This document shows positions 1 to 5,867 of a DNA stretch of 11,831 nucleotides, in pieces. How positions within the stretch are numbered: position 1 is the first letter of the stretch; each line of letters begins with the position of its first letter. A program made the translations under genes and the position numbers. The stretch is from positions 1-11,831 of the forward strand of contig CALKHR010000007.1 of the NCBI GenBank assembly GCA_937988885.1, given 5' to 3'. Under the pieces are notes generated by a model. It was not told the DNA's origin. It searched no databases and was given only the letters and a program-made list of their open reading frames with translations. This DNA is from an uncultured Roseiflexaceae bacterium (GTDB lineage: Bacteria > Chloroflexota > Chloroflexia > Chloroflexales > Roseiflexaceae).

Positions 1-200
1 CTGTACGCGATGCGCTTGCGACCTGCCACTGTCCAGATCGAGAGCGTACCATCGTCACAGAAACGAGCATCACGCCCGCGCTCGCCAACCATTGGAAGGC
101 GGCATTCCCCAGCCTGCTTTAGCTGGCGGTCCCCTGCCGCAATTTTTATATGGGGCACAACGATTGAGCGAGGTACTTCGCATTCATTTGTGCTGGGTAT
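1..200 (-). pseudogene. Partial open frame off left edge, possible TnpB (IS200/IS605) fragment
   Basis: Read on the minus strand, the frame stays open from the stop at 203-201 to the window edge, 66 codons. The only plausible early start is a GTG at 158-156, with no good ribosome binding site. The translation contains RDARFCDDGTLSIWTVAGRK followed by RIAY. That resembles the block (…SIWT.AGR…PF/Y) seen in the middle of some TnpB/OrfB proteins, just before the RuvC-like core. The N-terminal part of a TnpB (the YKYRLYP region) is not found upstream, so this is probably a truncated or decayed copy whose remainder lies outside the window. The family assignment rests on memory of the motif only; it could be another protein or a chance frame. 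Confidence 0.33.
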
Positions 201-313
201 TCAACAGTACAACGCTGCAGAAGGTCTGAGAAATAGAGCGCTTGTTGCCTTGGGCGTCAACGGATGTTCACTCCAATGTTCCAGTTGGTTTTAGTATGAG
301 AGATGCGTTTATT

Positions 314-739
314 ATGCAAGGTTCTCCATTATCGCCGCCTACTATCGAGACGACTCTGCGCGTACGCTACGCCGAAACCGATGCGATGGGTGTTGTGCAT
401 CACGCGAGCTACATTGTGTGGCTCGAACAGGGGCGTACCGAGTTGCTGCGCGCTCTGGGCAGTTCGTACCGAGCGATCGAAGAATCGGGGCTGTATGTGG
501 TGCTCTCCGAGCTACAGGCGCGCTATCACGCAGCCGCACGCTACGACGACGTGGTGGTGGTGCGCACTACCCTCGCCGAGGTGCGCAGCCGAGGGCTCAG
601 CTTCCAATACGAACTGCGCCTGGCGACTGAGAATACCTTGGTCTTAACAGCCCGTACCGAACATATCGCTGTCGCAAAGGCGACTGGCCGCCCCACGCGC
701 CTTCCCCCGGAACTACTCACTGCCCTCGCCCGCGCCTGA
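314..739 (+). CDS. YbgC/FadM-like acyl-CoA thioesterase (hotdog fold)
   Basis: The 141-residue product matches the single-domain 4HBT hotdog family, which hydrolyses acyl-CoA thioesters in the cytoplasm. The diagnostic N-terminal block is present: RYAETDAMGVVHHASY at residues 18-33, with Asp23 at the catalytic Asp position of YbgC-type enzymes, then a helix with Glu38 and Arg41 (WLEQGR). The length fits the family (about 130-150). Start choice is uncertain. ATG 314 has a weak GAGAG about 11 bases upstream, ATG 296 in the same frame would add six residues (MRDAFI) but has no ribosome binding site, and ATG 242 would add an unlikely tail. The gene stands alone: no tol-pal or fatty-acid genes flank it. 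Substrate chain length cannot be read from the sequence. Confidence 0.88.
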   Translation: MQGSPLSPPTIETTLRVRYAETDAMGVVHHASYIVWLEQGRTELLRALGSSYRAIEESGLYVVLSELQARYHAAARYDDVVVVRTTLAEVRSRGLSFQYELRLATENTLVLTARTEHIAVAKATGRPTRLPPELLTALARA

Positions 740-762
740 TTCGATGTTTCGTGGATCGAATC
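738..762 (+). terminator. Hairpin at the thioesterase stop codon, possible terminator
   Basis: GATTCGAT (738-745) and ATCGAATC (755-762) form a perfect 8-bp stem with a 9-base loop, beginning inside the TGA stop codon at 737-739. No T run follows, so it is at best a weak intrinsic terminator or a 3'-end stabilising stem. Confidence 0.35.
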
Positions 763-1321
763 GCTCCACTGAGTGTCGTAGTGGCAGTTGCTGCGCATAT
801 CCACCATCACAGTAGATGTCGAGGCGCTGCGCATCACAGCGCATCGACATCACCGCATTGCTGTCACCTTCCAATCACTTGTGGTACTACAAGAATGATG
901 ATATCTCAAACTATTCGTATGCTTTAATCAATAGTTTTATTGCCGTCTTTATCGATAATAGAACAAAATAGAGCATCGCTCTGTTGTAAAGCTGTGATAC
1001 AATGAACTAATAGATTAGGTTATACGTTCTTGATCATATATTTGGTCATGTGTCATAACCAACCCTTCTACTATCCTTGCAATAAGCGCTACATACGCTA
1101 AAAGTGCTTGAAGATAGTGCATTTTCCCCAAGCCACGTCGCTTTTTGCCACGCCGCAATCTTATGTAGCAATGTTGCTCTCTCTCAGTGACGACTGATAT
1201 GACCTAACAACAGAGGCGTATATCAGATTGTTCATGGCGCGTTCTGTCCAATTCTCTGTTTTATACGTCTCTGTGCTGTCATAGTCCGCTGCTATGAATG
1301 TAAGTGATTGAGGAGGTTGCT
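763..1321. other. Long intergenic region, no convincing gene
   Basis: About 560 bases between the thioesterase and the first STAS gene, with its second half noticeably AT-rich. Contents that can be seen: a strong imperfect hairpin at 815-851 (listed separately); a small perfect hairpin AGAGC-ATC-GCTCT near 970-982; an extended -10-like TGATACAAT at 995-1003 on the plus strand without a recognisable -35; and a 35-codon minus-strand frame (1122-1015) encoding one hydrophobic stretch. No frame shows a recognised protein. The promoter of the STAS pair is probably here, but I cannot place it firmly. Confidence 0.5.
815..851. repeat. Strong imperfect palindrome / hairpin
   Basis: GATGTCGA (815-822) pairs with TCGACATC (844-851), and GCGCTG (824-829) pairs with CAGCGC (837-842). 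The two stems are separated by one G/A mismatch and closed by a 7-base loop, giving 14 paired positions. There is no T run on either side, so it is not a standard terminator. The GCGCTG/CAGCGC core also occurs in the long stem at 4701-4741. It could be a REP/MITE-like intergenic palindrome or a structured RNA element. Confidence 0.55.
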
Positions 1322-1324
1322 GTG
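1311..1324 (+). promoter_or_regulatory. Ribosome binding site that fixes a GTG start for the first STAS gene
   Basis: AGGAGG at 1311-1316 lies five bases before GTG 1322-1324. The upstream in-frame GTG at 1304 would place this motif inside the coding region and has no site of its own. Starting at 1322 also makes the N-terminus align with the downstream paralogue (WQALQRW versus MLKDAWKWL). Confidence 0.8.
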
Positions 1325-2410
1325 TGGCAGGCTCTACAACGGTGGTTCATTGCTGTTCCTTATAGTGACCCGTTATCTCAACGCCTTGCGTTCATGTTCC
1401 AAACCTTATTATTCATGGTCATTATCGGCGGGATCGTCGATGTTGGGATGCTTTTAATTGCAAATTCGTCGCAGCCATCCGGCGTTGTTGTCTCTGTTTT
1501 TTTGGTTATTTTTGAGTTGGGTGCGATCGCCGCATTGGTGATGTTGCGGCGAGGGATGATGCAGAGGATGATTCTGCTTGTGCTGGTGGTGTTCGGCGTC
1601 ATCGCGAGTGTTGTGCTCGTACTCTTTGGCCTCCAACAACATTCCCTGCTGCTGTTTATGTGGATGTTGCCGATCGTTCTTGTTGGCACGCTCCTCGATC
1701 GCAAATGGTTGGTGATCAGTACGGTGTGCGGTATGGCGATTGTGTTGATCCTCTCTTCTGCTGAACAGTATCAGTTCTGGTGGGTCAATCGAATTGATAT
1801 TCAAACCAACTCGGCGGATATACTGCGATTCTTCACGATCTTGTTGATTATTGTGGTGTTCGCTATCGAACAACTGAGTGATTCGTTTCATAAGGTGATG
1901 CAGCTCTACAAGCAACGTTCAGTGGAACTGACGAAAATCCACGAGGATTTGGAGAGGCTCGTCGCTGAGCGTAATGAAAATCTTTTCGATGCCCTCCAAG
2001 CGAGCCAGCAGCGAGCCTTGCAGTTGCGCAACGCGATGAAAGAGATCGAGCAGCAGCGCCAGTTAATCCACTCGTTAGAGGTGCCAATCATCCCGATCTC
2101 GTCGACGACGGTGGTGATGCCGCTGATCGGCTCGCTCGATGAGAAGCGCTTTTTACAGATCCGCGAGCAAGCGCTGAGGGCGATAGAACGTAGCTCAGTC
2201 AAACAACTCGTCCTCGATATTACTGGAGTGCCATTGGTGGATGATGTCATGACGCGAGGACTTATCGAGATTGTGCAGGCGACCGATCTTTTAGGGGTGG
2301 AGACGGTTCTGGTCGGTATTCGGCCCGAGGTAGCCTACAGTATCGTTCAACTGCAGGGCGATTTTCCTAATTTGCGAACAGCGAGCACCCTGCAAGCCTT
2401 TTTGAGTTAG
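1322..2410 (+). CDS. Membrane-anchored RsbR-like STAS domain protein (copy A)
   Basis: This 362-residue protein has about six hydrophobic segments (roughly 27-48, 54-75, 82-104, 108-126, 129-148, 168-183). A charged, probably coiled-coil linker follows (about 185-250), then a C-terminal STAS domain (253-362). The STAS domain is of the RsbR co-antagonist type, with the hallmarks MPLIGSLD, LVLDITGVPLVD and ETVLVGIRPE. By analogy with RsbR it may be a scaffold that passes a signal, here from the membrane, to a partner-switching cascade. No RsbT-like kinase, RsbS or PP2C phosphatase gene is visible nearby. Positions matching RsbR Thr171 and Thr205 are Glu274 and Asp308, so neither is phosphorylatable. 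A closely similar paralogue lies immediately downstream, indicating tandem duplication. Copy A looks less GC-rich than copy B. Domain call firm; biological role inferred. Confidence 0.85.
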   Translation: MWQALQRWFIAVPYSDPLSQRLAFMFQTLLFMVIIGGIVDVGMLLIANSSQPSGVVVSVFLVIFELGAIAALVMLRRGMMQRMILLVLVVFGVIASVVLVLFGLQQHSLLLFMWMLPIVLVGTLLDRKWLVISTVCGMAIVLILSSAEQYQFWWVNRIDIQTNSADILRFFTILLIIVVFAIEQLSDSFHKVMQLYKQRSVELTKIHEDLERLVAERNENLFDALQASQQRALQLRNAMKEIEQQRQLIHSLEVPIIPISSTTVVMPLIGSLDEKRFLQIREQALRAIERSSVKQLVLDITGVPLVDDVMTRGLIEIVQATDLLGVETVLVGIRPEVAYSIVQLQGDFPNLRTASTLQAFLS

Positions 2411-2429
2411 CCAGTTCAATGGTTGGCTA

Positions 2430-2513
2430 CACAAACGTATTGCCATGATTGCATACGATCTTCTCCGAGGCTATGTGGGCTTCGTACCATAAATGGGCGC
2501 ACACACGTTTGTG
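2430..2513 (+). promoter_or_regulatory. Inverted repeat spanning the gap between the two STAS genes
   Basis: CACAAACGT (2430-2438) and ACGTTTGTG (2505-2513) are perfect 9-base inverted repeats 66 bases apart. The second arm runs into the GGAGG ribosome binding site (2513-2517) of the downstream gene. If they pair in the mRNA, access to that site could be affected. A 9-base long-range match may also be chance. Confidence 0.3.
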
Positions 2514-2523
2514 GAGGTTTTGT

Positions 2524-3609
2524 ATGTTGAAAGATGCCTGGAAGTGGCTATCCTCTGTACCCTTTACCGATGTACTCGAACGCCGTCAGGCTCAGACGAT
2601 ACAATTCCTACTACTGACCCTCATCGCCCCAACGGTGATCGACTTAATCGCGATGATCTTCACGCCACTTGAGCCGCAAGTGTTGATGATCAATGCTGGT
2701 TTGCGTATCTTCAACTTGTCGCTCATGTTGGTGATGTGGTACCTGTTGCGGCACGGCCATCTATCGCTGACCACGAAGTTGCTGCTCGGCATGGTCACCT
2801 TGGCGATGCTTCTGATCACAGGGCTGACCGGTATTCTGACCCAACAGATTATTCTGTTGATGTGGATGGTGCCGCTGACGTTGGCCGGCTTCCTCTTGGG
2901 GCGTATGTGGATCATCGGGGTGGCACTGATCGCGCTGGTCGACACGTATCTCGTCATCCAACTGGAGGAGCAAGGGATCATCCAGCCTCCGCCTGGTAGT
3001 GGCATTGGCCTGTTCGGTGCCGCGCTGTTCTTCTGTCTGATCTTTATCATCGTTGCGATCTTTATGGAGCGGTTCGGCAGTGCATTTCGCCAAACCATCT
3101 CGTTGCAGCGCGAACGTGAACAGGAGCTTGAAGCATTGCGCAGCCAGTTAGAGCAAACGGTTGCGGAGCGCACCAGTTCGCTCTTCCAAGCGTTGAAGGA
3201 GAGTGAGCAGCGGGAAGAGGAGTTGCGCCGTGCTATGAGCGAGATCGATCAGCAGCGGAATCTCATCCACTCGCTGAGCGTGCCGGTGATCCCGATCTCC
3301 TCGAATACCTTGGTGATGCCGTTGGTCGGGACGCTCGATAGCCAACGGCTGCTGCAGGTTCGTGAGCAGGCGCTGCGGGCTATGGAACACACGACCATCA
3401 ACCAGTTGGTGCTCGATATTACTGGCGTCTCGATCGTAGACGAGGTGGTGGCCCGTGGCTTGTATGAGGTGGTGCAGGCCGCCCGTCTGCTCGGCACCGA
3501 GACGGTGTTGGTGGGCATCCGCCCAGAGGTGGCGCAGGCGATGGTGAGCCTACAGGTGGATCTGCCCGGCTTGCGCACCGCCAGCACCTTGCAGGCCCTG
3601 CTCAGCTAA
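2524..3609 (+). CDS. Membrane-anchored RsbR-like STAS domain protein (copy B)
   Basis: This 361-residue paralogue of the gene before it has the same plan: about six hydrophobic segments (roughly 26-47, 54-75, 84-106, 108-125, 128-145, 162-182), a charged coiled-coil linker (about 185-250) and an RsbR-type STAS domain (252-361; MPLVGTLD, LVLDITGVSIVD, ETVLVGIRPEVAQ). ATG 2524 is chosen because GGAGG (2513-2517) sits six bases upstream and the length then matches copy A. An in-frame ATG at 2449 lacks a site. The linker and STAS halves of the two copies are far more alike than the membrane halves. The RsbR Thr171 position is Ser273 and the Thr205 position is Glu307. The gap to copy A is 113 bases, so the pair is probably co-transcribed up to the terminator at 3631. 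A sensor/partner-switching role is inferred from the family. Confidence 0.85.
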   Translation: MLKDAWKWLSSVPFTDVLERRQAQTIQFLLLTLIAPTVIDLIAMIFTPLEPQVLMINAGLRIFNLSLMLVMWYLLRHGHLSLTTKLLLGMVTLAMLLITGLTGILTQQIILLMWMVPLTLAGFLLGRMWIIGVALIALVDTYLVIQLEEQGIIQPPPGSGIGLFGAALFFCLIFIIVAIFMERFGSAFRQTISLQREREQELEALRSQLEQTVAERTSSLFQALKESEQREEELRRAMSEIDQQRNLIHSLSVPVIPISSNTLVMPLVGTLDSQRLLQVREQALRAMEHTTINQLVLDITGVSIVDEVVARGLYEVVQAARLLGTETVLVGIRPEVAQAMVSLQVDLPGLRTASTLQALLS

Positions 3610-3630
3610 AGCGAATTCCTCAACTGATTC

Positions 3631-3667
3631 GGTCGGTTGTGCGTTGGCCTGCACAACCGACCTTTTT
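3631..3667 (+). terminator. Rho-independent terminator of the STAS gene pair
   Basis: GGTCGGTTGTGC (3631-3642) and GCACAACCGACC (3651-3662) form a perfect 12-bp stem with an 8-base loop, followed directly by TTTTT (3663-3667). It lies 21 bases after the stop of the second STAS gene and points the same way. Confidence 0.92.
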
Positions 3668-3674
3668 GTACGCA

Positions 3675-3737
3675 ACATAGCCTATGTGACATAACGAAAT
3701 GATGTCTATTTTGATATATGTCTCATAGAAGCTATGA
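3675..3737. repeat. Cluster of short palindromes between convergent genes
   Basis: ACATAG-C-CTATGT (3675-3687) overlaps TATGT-G-ACATA (3683-3693), and TCATAG-AAG-CTATGA (3723-3737) overlaps the stop codon of the minus-strand isomerase (3734-3732). All share a CATAG/CTATG core in an AT-rich stretch. They could help end transcription from the right or be protein-binding half sites; no T run supports a classical terminator for the minus strand. Confidence 0.3.
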
Positions 3738-4592
3738 ATTGATGCTGGAAAGAATTTGTTTTACATAATCTAAATTGGCTTTCACGCGCTCGGCAGTGGG
3801 CTGTTCGGTGGAAAAGTCCTCGAATGTGAGCCACTGATCGTAGCCGACGCTGCGTAGCGTGCTGAGCAGGGCCACAAAATCGACCGCGCCGCCCTGCACG
3901 GTGGCCCAACCCGCCTGCCAAGCGGTACTGCCGTTGGCGCGTGTGCCGCTCGGCCTCCAGCTCGCGTTCTTAAGGTGAACGTGGGCCAAGTACGGGCCGA
4001 GCAATTCGAAGCCCATACGGTACTGCTCGTAGCCTTCGTAGACCATATTGCCCGCATCGTGGATGACGCCGACGTAGCGCGGGTCGAAGCCCGCCAGGAA
4101 GCTCGCGGCGGCGCTGGCGCTGGGAATCAGGCTGCCGTGGTGGATCTCGATCAGGGCGCGTACGCCGTAGTGACGGGCCATATCGGCCACTTCGCGGTAC
4201 TGCGCGCGGCAGCGGTCGCGCAGGGCCAGGTAGCCCGGCTCGCCGTTGTATTTGCCGACGTTGACGCGCAACTGCGGCGCGCCCAACATCACAGTGCCGC
4301 GCATCGCCTGTTCCACCAGCGATAAGTCGTCGCAGGTGACGTAGGTGCCAACGTTGGGCATAGCCAGCCCTGCCTCCTCGGTGAGCGCCCGGATGCGCGA
4401 CGCATCGGCCACGAAGCTGCTGAGCGGCCACGTGCAGCGATTCCCCGCCCAGAATCCCGGTTGACCGTTTGCGGATTCACTCTGATCGGTGACGCGCCAC
4501 TCAACCCCATCGTACCCCGCCTCGCGCAGGAGCTTGACCGCTTCTTCGGGCGTGTACTCGGGCATTCCAACGGTGAAATAGGCGATGCGCAT
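3732..4592 (-). CDS. Sugar phosphate isomerase/epimerase (TIM barrel, AP_endonuc_2 family)
   Basis: The 286-residue product is a xylose-isomerase-like TIM barrel of the AP endonuclease 2 superfamily, which isomerises or epimerises sugars and ketosugars with a divalent metal. The metal-ligand pattern is visible: Glu149 in IEIHHG, Asp179 with His178 in VIHDAGN, His204/His206 in AHVHLKNA, and Glu258 in LTFEDF. No signal peptide is seen, so it should be cytoplasmic. The ATG at 4592 has AGGAGAG four bases upstream. It lies on the same strand as the two Gfo/Idh/MocA genes, but 244 bases separate it from them, so it may have its own promoter. Such isomerases often sit with Gfo/Idh/MocA oxidoreductases in sugar, inositol or ketosugar pathways. 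The exact substrate is not readable from the sequence. Confidence 0.87.
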   Translation of the reverse strand: MRIAYFTVGMPEYTPEEAVKLLREAGYDGVEWRVTDQSESANGQPGFWAGNRCTWPLSSFVADASRIRALTEEAGLAMPNVGTYVTCDDLSLVEQAMRGTVMLGAPQLRVNVGKYNGEPGYLALRDRCRAQYREVADMARHYGVRALIEIHHGSLIPSASAAASFLAGFDPRYVGVIHDAGNMVYEGYEQYRMGFELLGPYLAHVHLKNASWRPSGTRANGSTAWQAGWATVQGGAVDFVALLSTLRSVGYDQWLTFEDFSTEQPTAERVKANLDYVKQILSSINS

Positions 4593-4700
4593 CTGTCTCT
4601 CCTATGATGGAAAATTCGTGATACGTGACACCAATCTGCTTAGATAGTGATGATTACAAAGCCGTTTTCGCCTGCGGCAGCAAGGTACTTTCTGTTTTAT

Positions 4701-4748
4701 GTGGTATGGATGCGCTGCTACGCGCAGCGCATCCATACCACTTTTTTT
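4701..4748 (+). terminator. Very long perfect terminator-like stem on the plus strand
   Basis: GTGGTATGGATGCGCTGC (4701-4718) and its exact complement (4724-4741) make an 18-bp perfect stem with a 5-base loop, followed by seven T (4742-4748). It has the form of a rho-independent terminator for plus-strand transcripts. However, both neighbouring genes are on the minus strand, and the nearest plus-strand gene ends at 3609 behind its own terminator. On the minus strand the stem is followed by an A-rich, not T-rich, tract. It may end an unannotated plus-strand or antisense RNA, or be a mobile palindrome. Confidence 0.7.
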
Positions 4749-4836
4749 GCGTGATGCTGGTAGCGATTGCGATGCATGATCGCATTAGGCAGAGAATGTG
4801 CTCTTGCCGTTGCTGACAATCCTTCAGCCAAATCCG

Positions 4837-5853
4837 CTATTCCGCACCGATCTGCGCCGCACGGTAGATCGCCAGCACGGCGGCCAGCGAGCGTCGCCCT
4901 TCTTCACCCGGCACGAGCGGCGCACGTCCGTCCTGGATCGCGGCGACCAGATCGCCGATCAGGCGGGTGTGTCCCTCGGCGCTGATGCCCGTGGGACTCG
5001 CGCCCGCGCCCGCCGCGACCGTCGTGTTCGCAGGGTGTGCCTGCTCAAACGGCTGGCCGGGCACCTCCCAGCGCACGATCTGCTCGCCCTCGATCTGGAT
5101 GCCGCCGCGCTCGCCGTAGATTTCGACGCGGTGTGGGAACCCTGGCGCGGCGGTGGTGGTCGCGACCACGCTGCCCAATGCGCCGTTGGCGAAGCGCAGG
5201 GTGGCGCTGATGCAGTCCTCGACCTCGATATCGTGCGTGAGCGTTGCCGCGTGGGCCTGCGCTGAGACGGGATCGCCCAGGTACCAGACGAGCAGATCGA
5301 TCAGGTGGATGCCCTGGTTCATCAGCGCGCCGCCGCCATCGAGCGCCCAAGTACCGCGCCACGCCGCCGAGTCGTAGTAGGCTTGATCGCGCAGGTAGGG
5401 GATGTTCACATTGCCGAGCGTGAGGCGCCCCAATGCGCCCGACTCGATCGCCTCACGCACGCGCCGGAACTGCGGGTCGGTGCGGCGCTGTAGGGCCACC
5501 GCTAGGAGCGTTCCGGCCTGTTTGCTGGCCGCGATCATCGCGTCGGCGTCGGCGAGCGTGAGCGCCATCGGTTTTTCGACTAAGACGTGTTTGCCCGCTT
5601 GTGCTGCCGTGATCGCTTGCGCGGCATGTTGGCCGCTAGGTGTGCAGATGCAGATGGCATCGATGTCGGGGCGGGCCAGCAGCGCATCGAGGCTGGTTTC
5701 GCAGGGCACGCCGAATTGGCGGCTGGCCTCATCGGCGCGGCTGGCGTCCTCGCGGCAGATCGCCACCAACTCCGCATCGGGTGTTTGCGCGATCGCAGTG
5801 GCGTGGTAGCGCGCCACCATGCCCGCGCCCACAATTCCAAATCGAATCGGCAT
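4837..5853 (-). CDS. Gfo/Idh/MocA family NAD(P)-dependent oxidoreductase (second gene of pair)
   Basis: The 338-residue protein has an N-terminal Rossmann fold (IVGAGMVARYH, residues 7-17) and the family EKP motif with catalytic-type Lys94 (LVEKPMAL). The C-terminal alpha/beta domain carries GGGALMNQGIHLID with His183 and Asp186 in the expected active-site positions. Such enzymes oxidise or reduce sugar, inositol or related hydroxyls using NAD(P). The ATG at 5853 has GAGG six bases upstream and begins 14 bases after the stop of the upstream gene, so the two are clearly one transcription unit. A much longer open frame continues upstream in this reading frame but only overlaps the other gene and is not coding. 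It is a paralogue of its neighbour (both share an AYY..A.WRG.W motif before the GGG block). Substrate unknown. Confidence 0.92.
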   Translation of the reverse strand: MPIRFGIVGAGMVARYHATAIAQTPDAELVAICREDASRADEASRQFGVPCETSLDALLARPDIDAICICTPSGQHAAQAITAAQAGKHVLVEKPMALTLADADAMIAASKQAGTLLAVALQRRTDPQFRRVREAIESGALGRLTLGNVNIPYLRDQAYYDSAAWRGTWALDGGGALMNQGIHLIDLLVWYLGDPVSAQAHAATLTHDIEVEDCISATLRFANGALGSVVATTTAAPGFPHRVEIYGERGGIQIEGEQIVRWEVPGQPFEQAHPANTTVAAGAGASPTGISAEGHTRLIGDLVAAIQDGRAPLVPGEEGRRSLAAVLAIYRAAQIGAE

Positions 5854-5867
5854 GCAGTACCTCGCCG

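Noticed and set aside
10..294. Plus-strand frame of 94 codons before the thioesterase
   Set aside because: No family resemblance and no ribosome binding site; the opposite strand offers a more protein-like reading.
1304..1321. GTG 1304 as the start of the first STAS gene
   Set aside because: The AGGAGG site lies inside this extension and is ideally placed for GTG 1322.
2449..2523. ATG 2449 as the start of the second STAS gene
   Set aside because: No ribosome binding site; ATG 2524 has GGAGG at good spacing and matches the paralogue's length.
4618..4631. GTGATACGTGACAC as an operator for the isomerase gene
   Set aside because: Only an imperfect palindrome (GTG..ACGT..CAC), with no promoter found beside it.
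4625..4816. Plus-strand frame of 63 codons across the 4701-4741 stem
   Set aside because: It reads through a perfect terminator-like stem, has no ribosome binding site and no family resemblance.
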